A DNA stretch of 64,000 bases. It comes from Methanosarcina barkeri 3. Its GTDB lineage: Archaea; Halobacteriota; Methanosarcinia; Methanosarcinales; Methanosarcinaceae. The first letter of the stretch is position 1; each line of letters begins with the position of its first letter. The notes below the pieces were generated by a model that saw nothing but the letters and a program-made list of their open reading frames with translations, made no database searches and had not been told where the DNA came from. The position numbers and the translations under genes were made by a program. Below, piece by piece: positions 7,922 to 17,300 of the stretch. The stretch lies in the NCBI RefSeq assembly GCF_000970305.1, contig NZ_CP009517.1, forward strand, positions 186,001 through 250,000. The letters are read 5' to 3'.

Positions 7922-10900
7922 TTTTATCACCATTTGGCTTCATTTTTAGTATAGAGTTGTAAAATTCCAGAATATCAAAAATCGTTTTGTCGAGACAAAC
8001 CTTCTTAAGTAGCTCTTTCCCTTCTTCATCTAAAGAACTCCACCACTTACGAGTTCCAACATTTATCAAAATATTTTCAATGTGTTTTTCGAGAGTTTCA
8101 TAGTATTCAGTTTTATTTTTTTCTTTACAGTCTTTCCAATCCATATGAAGCTTCACAAGATTTTCTTGTATGTTTTTGAGTTGTGATGTAGTCATTGTTG
8201 GTTTATCGAACAACTCCCATACTTGTTCGAATATGGAGATAAACTCTTCAAGAAGGTAAGGTCTTGGTCCCATGAGTGAACTTTTTTGAATTCTTTTACG
8301 GTTCTTATATCTGATTTCTAATCTTCGGGCAGTAGTATCTAAAAATTCAAAATCAAAGTAATTCGGATACAACTTTACATTGTCATCTGGGCTTAAATCG
8401 GATCCACTTATCAAAAATTCGTTTTTACCGTCTATGAATGTTTCAAAGAAACCCTTTCTTTTTTGTGCTTCATCTTCAGAAGCATTAATTAGAAAGTTAA
8501 AATAATACCTTGCCTGAGCATTTGAACTCGTTCCCAATTGTACTTTTTTCTTCCTTGTTTCTGGTTTAGAAACTTCCAAGTCAATTGTAGAAGAGTTCTT
8601 TGAGATTACAGAGAAATCCAAAAAATCAGCGTTTTCAAAACCTGTGAGTATCCTTCGAGATGCATTTACAGAGGCATAAAGAGCTGTTTTGTAATCAAAA
8701 AATACAACTCCCAAATTCAGAGGTAACCTGCCAGCGACATTTCCCATTTCTTTATCATATTTATCTGTGATTTTCTTAAAAACTGCAGGAACACTATTTG
8801 CAGGCACAATAAACTGAAAGGTTATTGGAGACAGCAGAATTTCTAAAAAAGGTCTATATGACTTTTCACTGAATTTTATTTCCTTTACTTTATAGTTTTT
8901 ATATTCAGAGTTTTTTTCATCTTCTGACTTTATATCTATTTGTTTATACTTGGCGATGTCTTCTTTGTGTAAGAGAAAATGTTGGAGATTCTGGACAGAT
9001 ACAAATTTGGTGCCATCATAGTATGAAAGAAGACCAACTTTTTCGAATTTTAGATGATATACCGCTTTAGCTTTTGGAAATGGTTCATCCAATATAACTT
9101 CCAAACGCTTGAATCTATTTTCAATATTCTTTTTGGATTCAAGCTCTAAGTAAATACCCTGATCTTCTTTCAATTCATTTTGAATTTCGATCCAGAAATC
9201 TTTGGTAGATGTCCAAATTCTTCGTAGACGAGAAGGAGATGGATGTTTTCTGAAAACAGTTAATAGTAGACGTTCTGCCGCTTTTTCACTACTGGAACTA
9301 TCCCAACTACTTATTTTAGTGTTCCAAAGTGGATTTCTATCCACCACAAGATCTTCATAAAACTGTCGAGGACTTTGACCATAGTATGATTCTCCAGCAA
9401 TTTTTTCCAAAATTTCTGATTTTTCGTTATCATTTTCTAATTCTTGTTTCAAACTGTCACATAAAGAGTTCCAATTTTTGTATTCATGTGCATATGATTC
9501 CAGAGTCTGAGAAAACACGGTGTTAAGGAGCTCTCCTTCAAGCCACTTGCTTATGTTAAATCTTCCTGTTATAATTGCTACTTTTCCATTTGAATCTGCA
9601 ATTTCATCAATCCAAATTGTCGGATACTTCTTATTGGAGAAATCAGGCAACCAATCATTTATTCGATTTTCTCTTCTATTCAAACAACACTTACAAACTT
9701 CTTGATATTCACATTTTGGATGGATCTTACATACAGGACAAATATCAACCTGATGTTCTTTATTACCTCCCCCAGCCACACACTCACTATACCTTGTACA
9801 GGTATTCTTACAAAAGCTACGTTTTAGATTTTTTCTATTATTAATTGCACACTTGTTTATGTTTTTGCAAATGTTACAGGAACTTTTATAAACAAGAGCA
9901 TCTTGAACGTTGATAGTTAAAGCTTGATCCCATTTGTCTTTCCATATAGGAATTCCTTCGTACAGCTGAAAGTTACCTTTTGCTTCGGTTAAAAGCTTTG
10001 TGAGTAGTACAAGAGAGCGAGAAGGTTCACTTATGTTTATATATGGGATTACTTCTCCATCAGATTTTTTATTTACTCTACACAGTATATCTTCTTTTAT
10101 CAATTTCTCAAGAGAATCTTTGCCTATATCAGGACCAATAAAATAGATGCCACTTTCATCTTTGTATATTTCATTTCCAATAGGCAACTCTTCTTCGATA
10201 TATATTTTTATTTCTTTATCAATATCTTCAGTTAGTTTTCGGTATGCTACAATATCAACTAATTTATGTGCTTTTTCTATTAGACCAAGCTTATCATATT
10301 GTACTCCTATAATAACCCACTTTAAATCTTTTGGATTGATCCATTCCTCTTTATGTATCATATTTACTATGGCTGATTTGTAAAGACTTGCAACCGAATA
10401 TGAATGATCCCATAAAGTAACATCATTTCCGCTTCTTCTAGTATCTCCAAGCGACTTTAAAAATTCTCTTTTAATCAAGGGGAGAATCTTTCTTCTAATT
10501 AGAGCAATTTTATTTGGATTCTCACATATCTGTTCCAGCAAGTTAGCAAGTTCATTGCATAGTTCATCTCTAATTATTTTAAGATTTAATAATTCAATTT
10601 CATTTTTTTCACTCTCATAACCAAAAGATGTGGACTTAAAAACTCTATCTTTTGGTTGCTTGCCATTATTCTGTAGAAGTCCCTTATCTACACCAGAATC
10701 TAAACCATCTATGTTTGACAATAATTTTATTAATCCAATTCCACTATTTTTGTTATGGTGTTTTGAAATTAGCTGGCTTGGATCCGTTAATTTCTGAGTA
10801 AATATATATTTTCCTTTTTTAAAATCTCTATTGTTTAGATCTCTATTGAATATACTCAATATCTCTTTTTTTGAAATAATGATTTTTAATCGAGGAGGTA

Positions 10901-11030
10901 AAAAATCAGTATAATCGAAGTTTTTGGTACAGCCTTTGAGAATATCTTCATGTTCAAAATTGCAGTTTGGAGAATCTTTACTCTGTTTTGTGATAAATTC
11001 TTGACTAAGTTTTCCAAGATCATGTAACAT
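7914..11030 (-). CDS. csx11: Csx11, large subunit (Cas10 homologue) lacking GGDD
   Basis: The product is 1038 residues from the first ATG. HDLGK at residues 3-7 is the HD-domain metal motif, with a second His in TLWDHSYSVASLYK (205-218), as in Cas10. A dense zinc region holds about fourteen Cys between 385 and 449. Palm-like strands include TIWIDEIADSNGKVAIITGR (471-490). Where Cas10 has GGDD before a hydrophobic strand and 'P-A', this protein has LLSPITFQFIVPA (SPIT at 734-737). Csx11 marks subtype III-C systems, in which the polymerase is thought inactive. HD-type ssDNA cleavage may remain; cyclic oligoadenylate synthesis should not. The ATG sits only two residues before the HD motif. The frame stays open for about 30 codons upstream without ATG, GTG or TTG, so the true start may be non-standard. 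Confidence 0.85.
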   Translation of the reverse strand: MLHDLGKLSQEFITKQSKDSPNCNFEHEDILKGCTKNFDYTDFLPPRLKIIISKKEILSIFNRDLNNRDFKKGKYIFTQKLTDPSQLISKHHNKNSGIGLIKLLSNIDGLDSGVDKGLLQNNGKQPKDRVFKSTSFGYESEKNEIELLNLKIIRDELCNELANLLEQICENPNKIALIRRKILPLIKREFLKSLGDTRRSGNDVTLWDHSYSVASLYKSAIVNMIHKEEWINPKDLKWVIIGVQYDKLGLIEKAHKLVDIVAYRKLTEDIDKEIKIYIEEELPIGNEIYKDESGIYFIGPDIGKDSLEKLIKEDILCRVNKKSDGEVIPYINISEPSRSLVLLTKLLTEAKGNFQLYEGIPIWKDKWDQALTINVQDALVYKSSCNICKNINKCAINNRKNLKRSFCKNTCTRYSECVAGGGNKEHQVDICPVCKIHPKCEYQEVCKCCLNRRENRINDWLPDFSNKKYPTIWIDEIADSNGKVAIITGRFNISKWLEGELLNTVFSQTLESYAHEYKNWNSLCDSLKQELENDNEKSEILEKIAGESYYGQSPRQFYEDLVVDRNPLWNTKISSWDSSSSEKAAERLLLTVFRKHPSPSRLRRIWTSTKDFWIEIQNELKEDQGIYLELESKKNIENRFKRLEVILDEPFPKAKAVYHLKFEKVGLLSYYDGTKFVSVQNLQHFLLHKEDIAKYKQIDIKSEDEKNSEYKNYKVKEIKFSEKSYRPFLEILLSPITFQFIVPANSVPAVFKKITDKYDKEMGNVAGRLPLNLGVVFFDYKTALYASVNASRRILTGFENADFLDFSVISKNSSTIDLEVSKPETRKKKVQLGTSSNAQARYYFNFLINASEDEAQKRKGFFETFIDGKNEFLISGSDLSPDDNVKLYPNYFDFEFLDTTARRLEIRYKNRKRIQKSSLMGPRPYLLEEFISIFEQVWELFDKPTMTTSQLKNIQENLVKLHMDWKDCKEKNKTEYYETLEKHIENILINVGTRKWWSSLDEEGKELLKKVCLDKTIFDILEFYNSILKMKPNGDKNE

Positions 11031-11086
11031 TGCATAAATTTCTGCAAGAAATATTAGATCCTTGTTATCAATTATATCTTTTTTAC

Positions 11087-11965
11087 TCAGCTTAATCCCC
11101 CCTCGATCATTTTTTGCATATCATCAAATGCAGATAACTTATATGGACTGATATTTACAATGCAGTCAATTTCATCTTCTACAACACCATATCCACTACT
11201 TGTCTTAGCACCAAAACCGTATGTTGTCATCATTTTCTTGATTGCATTAGATATTTGATTATAATCTTCTTTAATTTCCTCCAAATTTGGATTCTCAACT
11301 CCGATTAAATCAAAAGGAATATAAAATAAACTAAAGAACCCCGAGCCGCCTTTTGGCACAACCTCATACAAAATTGGATTTTTCACAGTCTTTGAATTTC
11401 TATCATGAGGTGCAATTATTTCAAGTCCAATCTGGTCAAAATAAGTTGGATAAAATATTAGCCTACCTTTTTTCTGGTTCTTACCTGTTTCAGTAGTATA
11501 ACCAAAAAGTCTTTTTATTATGTTGCTGTCTTCAGGGTTTTTATCAATCTGATTAATTTTTATAATTGTATTTCTTAAATTCCCTTTCCAACTACTAGCA
11601 CGTATCATTGGGATTTTGAATACATGTTCTTTTGTAATGGAATTCTCAATTATATAGAAATCATCATCGTCATTAGAATAAAATGGTTTTTTAAGCTTAA
11701 ATTTAAACTGAATAAGTAAAGAATATCTAGGTAAGTTTTTTACTTCTATATCGGGTTTATAAAGTCCAAGTATATCTAATGATTTTAATTCGTTTGAAAT
11801 AAAATAATCATATGATCTGTAAAGCTCATTTTGGTACTTATCCTTTGCATTCTGATATGCTTCCTTTTTAACTTCTTTATATTGCATTGATTTTGATAGT
11901 AGTTTTACATTCCAAAATGAGTTTCTTTCTCCTTCAACATAAAAATCGAAAAAATTAGTTTCCAT
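11087..11965 (-). CDS. Cas7-like RAMP protein (Cmr6/Cmr4-like)
   Basis: The product is about 292 residues. The RAMP core is recognisable from IPMIRASSWKGNLRNTI (the conserved P-x-S/G-S-x-K-G-x-(L/I)-R motif), then RLFGYTTETGKNQKKGRL and the C-terminal TTYGFGAKTSSGYGVV glycine loop. An unusual N-terminal 70 residues of helical, charged sequence precedes the core. In a complex of this kind a Cmr6-like subunit caps the Cas7 backbone near the 3' end of the crRNA. The ATG at 11965 has a GGTGAT site and overlaps the cmr1 stop. The last codons abut the csx11 frame. The exact RAMP subgroup is uncertain. Confidence 0.75.
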   Translation of the reverse strand: METNFFDFYVEGERNSFWNVKLLSKSMQYKEVKKEAYQNAKDKYQNELYRSYDYFISNELKSLDILGLYKPDIEVKNLPRYSLLIQFKFKLKKPFYSNDDDDFYIIENSITKEHVFKIPMIRASSWKGNLRNTIIKINQIDKNPEDSNIIKRLFGYTTETGKNQKKGRLIFYPTYFDQIGLEIIAPHDRNSKTVKNPILYEVVPKGGSGFFSLFYIPFDLIGVENPNLEEIKEDYNQISNAIKKMMTTYGFGAKTSSGYGVVEDEIDCIVNISPYKLSAFDDMQKMIEGGLS

Positions 11966-13202
11966 AAACATTATCACCCAGAAAGTTAAAATTATTTAAA
12001 ACGGATAAATCTTTAATATCTATGTTTTCCTCGGATAAATCTCCCTCAATCTTAACTGAAAAATTATTTTTAAGCACGGACTGAATCTTTTTAATAACTT
12101 CTTTTTTATTAAATCTAATGGAGATCTCATCATATGTAATAACTGGAGGGAGATTGCAAAGAACTCTGAAATTATAAGCATCATTAACCCTGTAGAGATG
12201 ACTTATCTCAACTAAGCTTGCCCATTTATTTTTTAAATCTGAACCAAATAAAGCTCTAGTTACAATTTTTGAAGTATTTTTATATTTTTTTCTAGTGTGA
12301 TATTTTTCACGATTATAGCGCCGAGATTGTTGATGGTTCAAATCAGAGGCATTTAATACCAAAGAATTTATTTCAAATTTCTTAAGAGATTTAAACTCTT
12401 TTCGTAAAAAATATCTAAGTATAAATCCAGTGAGAAGCAAGTTTTTATCGTAATGTTCTAAACCAACAAATTCTTCGAGAACATCTGTTGGTTCAATCTC
12501 TACATCGAAATAATAGAGATCTTGTATGTTTCTTAAATGGCTCAATTTTTTACTTATTCGTAATTTGTCCTGATTAGTTTCGTTGAATTTGTATACTTGA
12601 TTTTTCAAATTTTTCAAATCAAAACGTGGATCAAGTTCATCAAATTTAACTAATCCAAAACCATTCTGAGATTTCGATCCAATAGATCCTACTTTTTCCA
12701 TAAAGTTCAATAAAAAAAGAAGCTTATTTTTGATCTCTTCATTTTCTTCTGTAATTAAGTAAAACTTGAAGTATTCATTAGAGTAAAAAGCCATTGAGTT
12801 AGAATAAGTTTTTTTTATCCAGAACTCTGCATCAAAAACTTTTATTTTTTCTTCAAAAACTAGCTTTACGGGCGGTTTGCCCTCAACCTCTATCCTAAAC
12901 CTTCTTTTCCATCCAGTACACCCAAATAACCTGCAGACAGGGCACACATTTTTTAGCCCGATTTCGAGTGATTCATCAACGCTCTTTCCATTTTTCCTTG
13001 CTCTCTCATAACCCACTGTATTAAACTCACATCCACCATTTGAAGGATCACAAGCATATCCCCCCATCCCTCTAATTATTGCTTCATACCACCACCTCAT
13101 ACTTCCAATAATGCTTGTCTCTTTGATAGTCGTGCATTTTCTATCTGCGTCTCCAGTCCAGATGGGAGTCAAAGTCTTAAATTTGATTTCGGTTTTAATC
13201 AT
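11955..13202 (-). CDS. cmr1: Cmr1, Cas7-like RAMP protein
   Basis: The product has 415 residues. The N-terminus KTLTPIWTGDADRK followed by ETSIIGSMRWWYEAIIRG matches the Cmr1 signature (T-L-T-P-x-x-T-G, then S-x-x-G-x-x-R-W-W). A Cys cluster (CDPSNGGCEF and CPVCRLFGC) near 50-95 could bind zinc, and the RLFG motif is typical of RAMPs. Cmr1 caps the crRNA 3' end of the Cmr complex and contacts target RNA. A ribosome site AGGGG precedes the ATG. It is the second gene of the operon, 19 bp after cas6. Confidence 0.87.
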   Translation of the reverse strand: MIKTEIKFKTLTPIWTGDADRKCTTIKETSIIGSMRWWYEAIIRGMGGYACDPSNGGCEFNTVGYERARKNGKSVDESLEIGLKNVCPVCRLFGCTGWKRRFRIEVEGKPPVKLVFEEKIKVFDAEFWIKKTYSNSMAFYSNEYFKFYLITEENEEIKNKLLFLLNFMEKVGSIGSKSQNGFGLVKFDELDPRFDLKNLKNQVYKFNETNQDKLRISKKLSHLRNIQDLYYFDVEIEPTDVLEEFVGLEHYDKNLLLTGFILRYFLRKEFKSLKKFEINSLVLNASDLNHQQSRRYNREKYHTRKKYKNTSKIVTRALFGSDLKNKWASLVEISHLYRVNDAYNFRVLCNLPPVITYDEISIRFNKKEVIKKIQSVLKNNFSVKIEGDLSEENIDIKDLSVLNNFNFLGDNVYGN

Positions 13203-13221
13203 GATATTCCCCTGTACAAGC

Positions 13222-13965
13222 TTAATTATGAGATGATATTTTGGTATTCAGAAAGTCACTGAATTCATGATCGGAGGATTTTTGAGTATTGTAGCTTGTA
13301 ATTTTCCTCACAGTCCCAAACCCCTTAGCAACCCCCTTTCCCACTCCCATAAAATCCGGAATCAAAAAATTAGCTATAAAACCGCCTGTAAAAGAAGTAA
13401 AATCCATTTGTTTGTACTTTGAACCTCTGAGCTCCACATCAACATCGCATTTTATAGTATCAGGAACCGTATACCCAAAAGCTTTTGACATTGAGAGTAA
13501 ATTTCCTACAAGCGTCTTCCTGAGGATTTCCTTTTTTTCTTCAGGGTTTATAGTCTCAAAGAATTTCTCTTCATTTTCTTTATTAAGGGCAAGCCAGGGA
13601 GTGAGAAACTCGTAAAAGTAGAGGTTTTTTGTAAGGCCAAAGTCCTGTTTTTTAAGCCTCAGAGACATTTCAGTGATTTCAAAGTCCTCGTGAGGAAGAG
13701 TAACCGTATCAAATTTATCGAATAAACCTTTTAAAGTTTCTGCTCCTTCATTTATGCCAACCACTAGCGGCATTCTATCAAGAACTTTGTACTGCACCAG
13801 AGGATAACGATAACAAAACTTGTCAGTATTGTGGTTGTGGAGTTGATCGTATTCATTGAATTTTGACGCAAAGAAACCACGTATCTGATTTGCGTCCCCT
13901 TTGAACTCTTCTGAGCCTTCAAAAGTCATTTCAAGAGTTTTGAGTTTAATATTTTCCGTAGTCAT
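13222..13965 (-). CDS. cas6: Cas6 (Cas6b-like) crRNA-processing endonuclease
   Basis: The product has 247 residues. The N-terminal part has LRG-like RGFFASKFNEYDQLHNHN and YRYPLVQYKVLDRMPLVVGI, the pattern of the Cas6b N-terminal domain, with candidate catalytic or RNA-contacting His residues in LHNHN. The C-terminal domain holds the Gly-rich loop GVGKGVAKGFG. Cas6 cuts the repeat RNA to leave the 8-nt 5' tag, which would be AUUGAAAC here. It is the first gene of the minus-strand cas operon, which points in the same direction as array transcription. Minus-strand TATA-like sequence lies about 60 nt upstream. Confidence 0.85.
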   Translation of the reverse strand: MTTENIKLKTLEMTFEGSEEFKGDANQIRGFFASKFNEYDQLHNHNTDKFCYRYPLVQYKVLDRMPLVVGINEGAETLKGLFDKFDTVTLPHEDFEITEMSLRLKKQDFGLTKNLYFYEFLTPWLALNKENEEKFFETINPEEKKEILRKTLVGNLLSMSKAFGYTVPDTIKCDVDVELRGSKYKQMDFTSFTGGFIANFLIPDFMGVGKGVAKGFGTVRKITSYNTQKSSDHEFSDFLNTKISSHN

Positions 13966-14019
13966 GATTAGTATAATGAATTTTTAAAAAATATCTTTTT
14001 TAATTTTATTCTTATTAGT

Positions 14020-14034
14020 TTTAATATATATACA
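14020..14034 (-). promoter_or_regulatory. Likely TATA box of the cas operon
   Basis: On the minus strand the sequence GTATATATATTAA lies about 60 nt upstream of the cas6 start, at suitable distance for an archaeal promoter with a short leader. A second TATA-like stretch lies at 14075-14092. The region is so AT-rich that either could serve. Confidence 0.35.
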
Positions 14035-14086
14035 TTTTCTCATTTATTAAGACTAATCTTGTAAATTAAAAAAACATCATATATAT

Positions 14087-14326
14087 TTAAATAAAATCTT
14101 GAATCTTTTTATTAATAGTCTGCTCGGTTTTCTCAAGCCCAGCCGTGTACTTTTCACTTTTAAGCTCTTTTTTATCGAGCGGATAAAGTTTTCAACCCAC
14201 ATAAAGCCTCTACCTGTTGGATGGTAAGAGAATCAAAACCAGTTCCTTTTGTATTTCGGTTTAAATTTTTCCAGGCTGTGTAAAGAACTTCTTCTTTCAA
14301 AAAACGATATGTTAAGGGGAAATGGA
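14087..14326 (-). pseudogene. Reverse-transcriptase-like remnant between array and cas6
   Basis: Reading away from the array, the minus strand gives FLKEEVLYTAWKNLNRNTKG then TGFDSLTIQQVEAL, which matches the RT0/N-terminal pattern of group II intron and CRISPR-associated reverse transcriptases (E-x-L-x-x-AWK-x-(V/L)-x-(R/K)N-K-G-x-G-(V/F)D-x-(V/L)T). The frame stops near 14172. After a frame change a further open stretch reads ELKSEKYTAGLEKTEQTINK and ends at 14087. No catalytic RT motif (YxDD) remains. It could be the stub of a deleted RT-Cas1 adaptation module or of a group II intron. Confidence 0.4.
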
Positions 14327-17300
14327 GTTTCAATCCTTGTTTTAGTGGATCTTGCTCACGAATAATTACATCCTTTTCGTGTACTCCCATATATGTAATG
14401 TTTCAATCCTTGTTTTAGTGGATCCTGCTCACGAATTCTAGATTAAGTCCTGAACAATTTGCAAATGAGAAGTTTCAATCCTTGTTTTAGTGGATCTTGC
14501 TCACGAATATGATGGAGGACTTTGTAACATCTCTGTTCCCAGATATGTTTCAATCCTTGTTTTAGTGGATCTTGCTCACGAATAATTATGTCGTATTTTA
14601 CATTTAGGAGGATTGAAGTTTCAATCCTTGTTTTAGTGGATCTTGCTCACGAATATATGATATAATAGATTTGGTTGGAAAAATGGAAATGTAGTTTCAA
14701 TCCTTGTTTTAGTGGATCTTGCTCACGAATAGACATACGCGCAGCCAAGCAATGTTACTCAATGGAGTTTCAATCCTTGTTTTAGTGGATCTTGCTCACG
14801 AATACTGTCCCCTGCCCCGTTTCATATGATCCAGTCGGGTTTCAATCCTTGTTTTAGTGGATCTTGCTCACGAATCAATGGTGGTCTATTGTGAGTGGTC
14901 TTACTTACATGTTTCAATCCTTGTTTTAGTGGATCTTGCTCACGAATAGTGTAATATGAAGAATATTGAAGAAGCCGTCTTTTCAATCAGGTGTTTCAAT
15001 CCTTGTTTTAGTGGATCTTGCTCACGAATTGAGCAGCGCAGAAGCACGTAAACTAGACATTTTGTGTTTCAATCCTTGTTTTAGTGAATCTTGCTAACGA
15101 ATATTGTGGTGGGAATCGGAAGAAGAATATGAGGAACGGTTTCAATCCTTGTTTTAGTGGATCTTGCTAACGAATTGTGGAGAAGCATAGAGTTAGGAAA
15201 GTATCACCTAAGTTTCAATCCTTGTTTTAGTGGATCTTGCTAACGAATCTTTTGGGCAACTGAAGGAAACCTGAACCTGACACAGTTTCAATCCTTGTTT
15301 TAGTGGATCTTGCTAACGAATGATCTGCCTGGGTGGGTGGAATGCTGAGGTATATGAGTTTCAATCCTTGTTTTAGTGGATCTTGCTCACGAATAAGGCA
15401 GGACCGGAAAGATTAGAAGCCGCATTAAAACGTTTCAATCCTTGTTTTAGTGGATCTTGCTCACGAATATCACCACTAGATGCAGCAGCAGCAACACAGG
15501 CACTGTTTCAATCCTTGTTTTAGTGGATCTTGCTCACGAATTCAAAAAGAGCATCTGCATATGGAATTCCATCCGAGTTTCAATCCTTGTTTTAGTGGAT
15601 CTTGCTCACGAATTTTGTTGACGGCGTTGGGGTTTTTGGGCAATTGGGGTTTCAATCCTTGTTTTAGTGGATCTTGCTCACGAATACTACTATGGAACTC
15701 AAAGAACTCAATGAAAAATAGTTTCAATCCTTGTTTTAGTGGATCTTGCTCACGAATTTTTTATAGTACGTTTGTTTAAACCATCGTTTGTTTCAATCCT
15801 TGTTTTAGTGGATCTTGCTCACGAATATCGTGGATCAGGGGGAAACAGCGCAGGAGAGAAATGTTTCAATCCTTGTTTTAGTGGATCTTGCTCACGAATT
15901 CGAACAGGAAGCAGTACAAAAGCCTCTGGAGGTCTGTTTCAATCCTTGTTTTAGTGGATCTTGCTCACGAATAGGGACAATCTGCAACAGGCCAAAGCTC
16001 AAAGTTGAGTTTCAATCCTTGTTTTAGTGGATCTTGCTCACGAATTCCCATGTTTTTGAATTGTGCTTATAGAAGGAATGAAGTTTCAATCCTTGTTTTA
16101 GTGGATCTTGCTCACGAATTTTCAGTTTGGGGAGCATGGATAATAATATCCTGGGTTTCAATCCTTGTTTTAGTGGATCTTGCTCACGAATTCGAAGTCA
16201 ATGAAGTCATATCGCTCTCATCAACTCCAGTTTCAATCCTTGTTTTAGTGGATCTTGCTCACGAATAAAAGGAGAAGGCTGGAAGCGTACCGATGGATCA
16301 ATGTTTCAATCCTTGTTTTAGTGGATCTTGCTCACGAATAATAATCCAATTTGTTAACGTCAACCGTGGGATGTTTCAATCCTTGTTTTAGTGGATCTTG
16401 CTCACGAATGGTTGCGGTACACGCGAGCCTATATGGAGTGTGAAGTTTCAATCCTTGTTTTAGTGGATCTTGCTCACGAATTGTGATTTTTTGAGCAGTG
16501 GAGCCGAAACGTAATTGTTTCAATCCTTGTTTTAGTGGATCTTGCTCACGAATTTGTAATGGTCGAGTGCTACCATCTGAGTTCCAGTGTTTCAATCCTT
16601 GTTTTAGTGGATCTTGCTCACGAATAAGTCAGGATGGTAGATTTTGACGAGTTGTTTAAGTTTCAATCCTTGTTTTAGTGGATCTTGCTCACGAATTAAG
16701 TTTGCTCAGGAAGTTCAGGGGGTGGTCTGATGTGTTTCAATCCTTGTTTTAGTGGATCTTGCTCACGAATTAGAAAAATTAACTCCGGTATGGAACACGC
16801 TTAAAATGTTTCAATCCTTGTTTTAGTGGATCTTGCTCACGAATTCCCAAGGTGTTTTCCTTCTTCTCTAGCTCTTTGGTTTCAATCCTTGTTTTAGTGG
16901 ATCTTGCTCACGAATTGGTTTCCAGGTACTCTATGAAAAACAAGTTGAAGGTTTCAATCCTTGTTTTAGTGGATCTTGCTCACGAATATATAAAGTTTGT
17001 CCGTAGTATGTGGATAAAAAAAGTTTCAATCCTTGTTTTAGTGGATCTTGCTCACGAATTTTGAGTCTATGTCTTTTCAAGCTTTACAGATAGTGTTTCA
17101 ATCCTTGTTTTAGTGGATCTTGCTCACGAATGAGAAAAGACTTCCAAAAAAGGAGAGGATTCTGAGTTTCAATCCTTGTTTTAGTGGATCTTGCTCACGA
17201 ATGAGTGCATCATCGGATAGCGGAAACGGACTTACAAGTTTCAATCCTTGTTTTAGTGGATCTTGCTCACGAATAGTTAAGTAACGGTGGTTTGATTCCA

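Noticed and set aside
7914-11030. Standard Cas10/Cmr2 label
   Set aside because: No GGDD motif anywhere, and the overall layout (early HD motif, long Cys-rich centre) fits Csx11 better.
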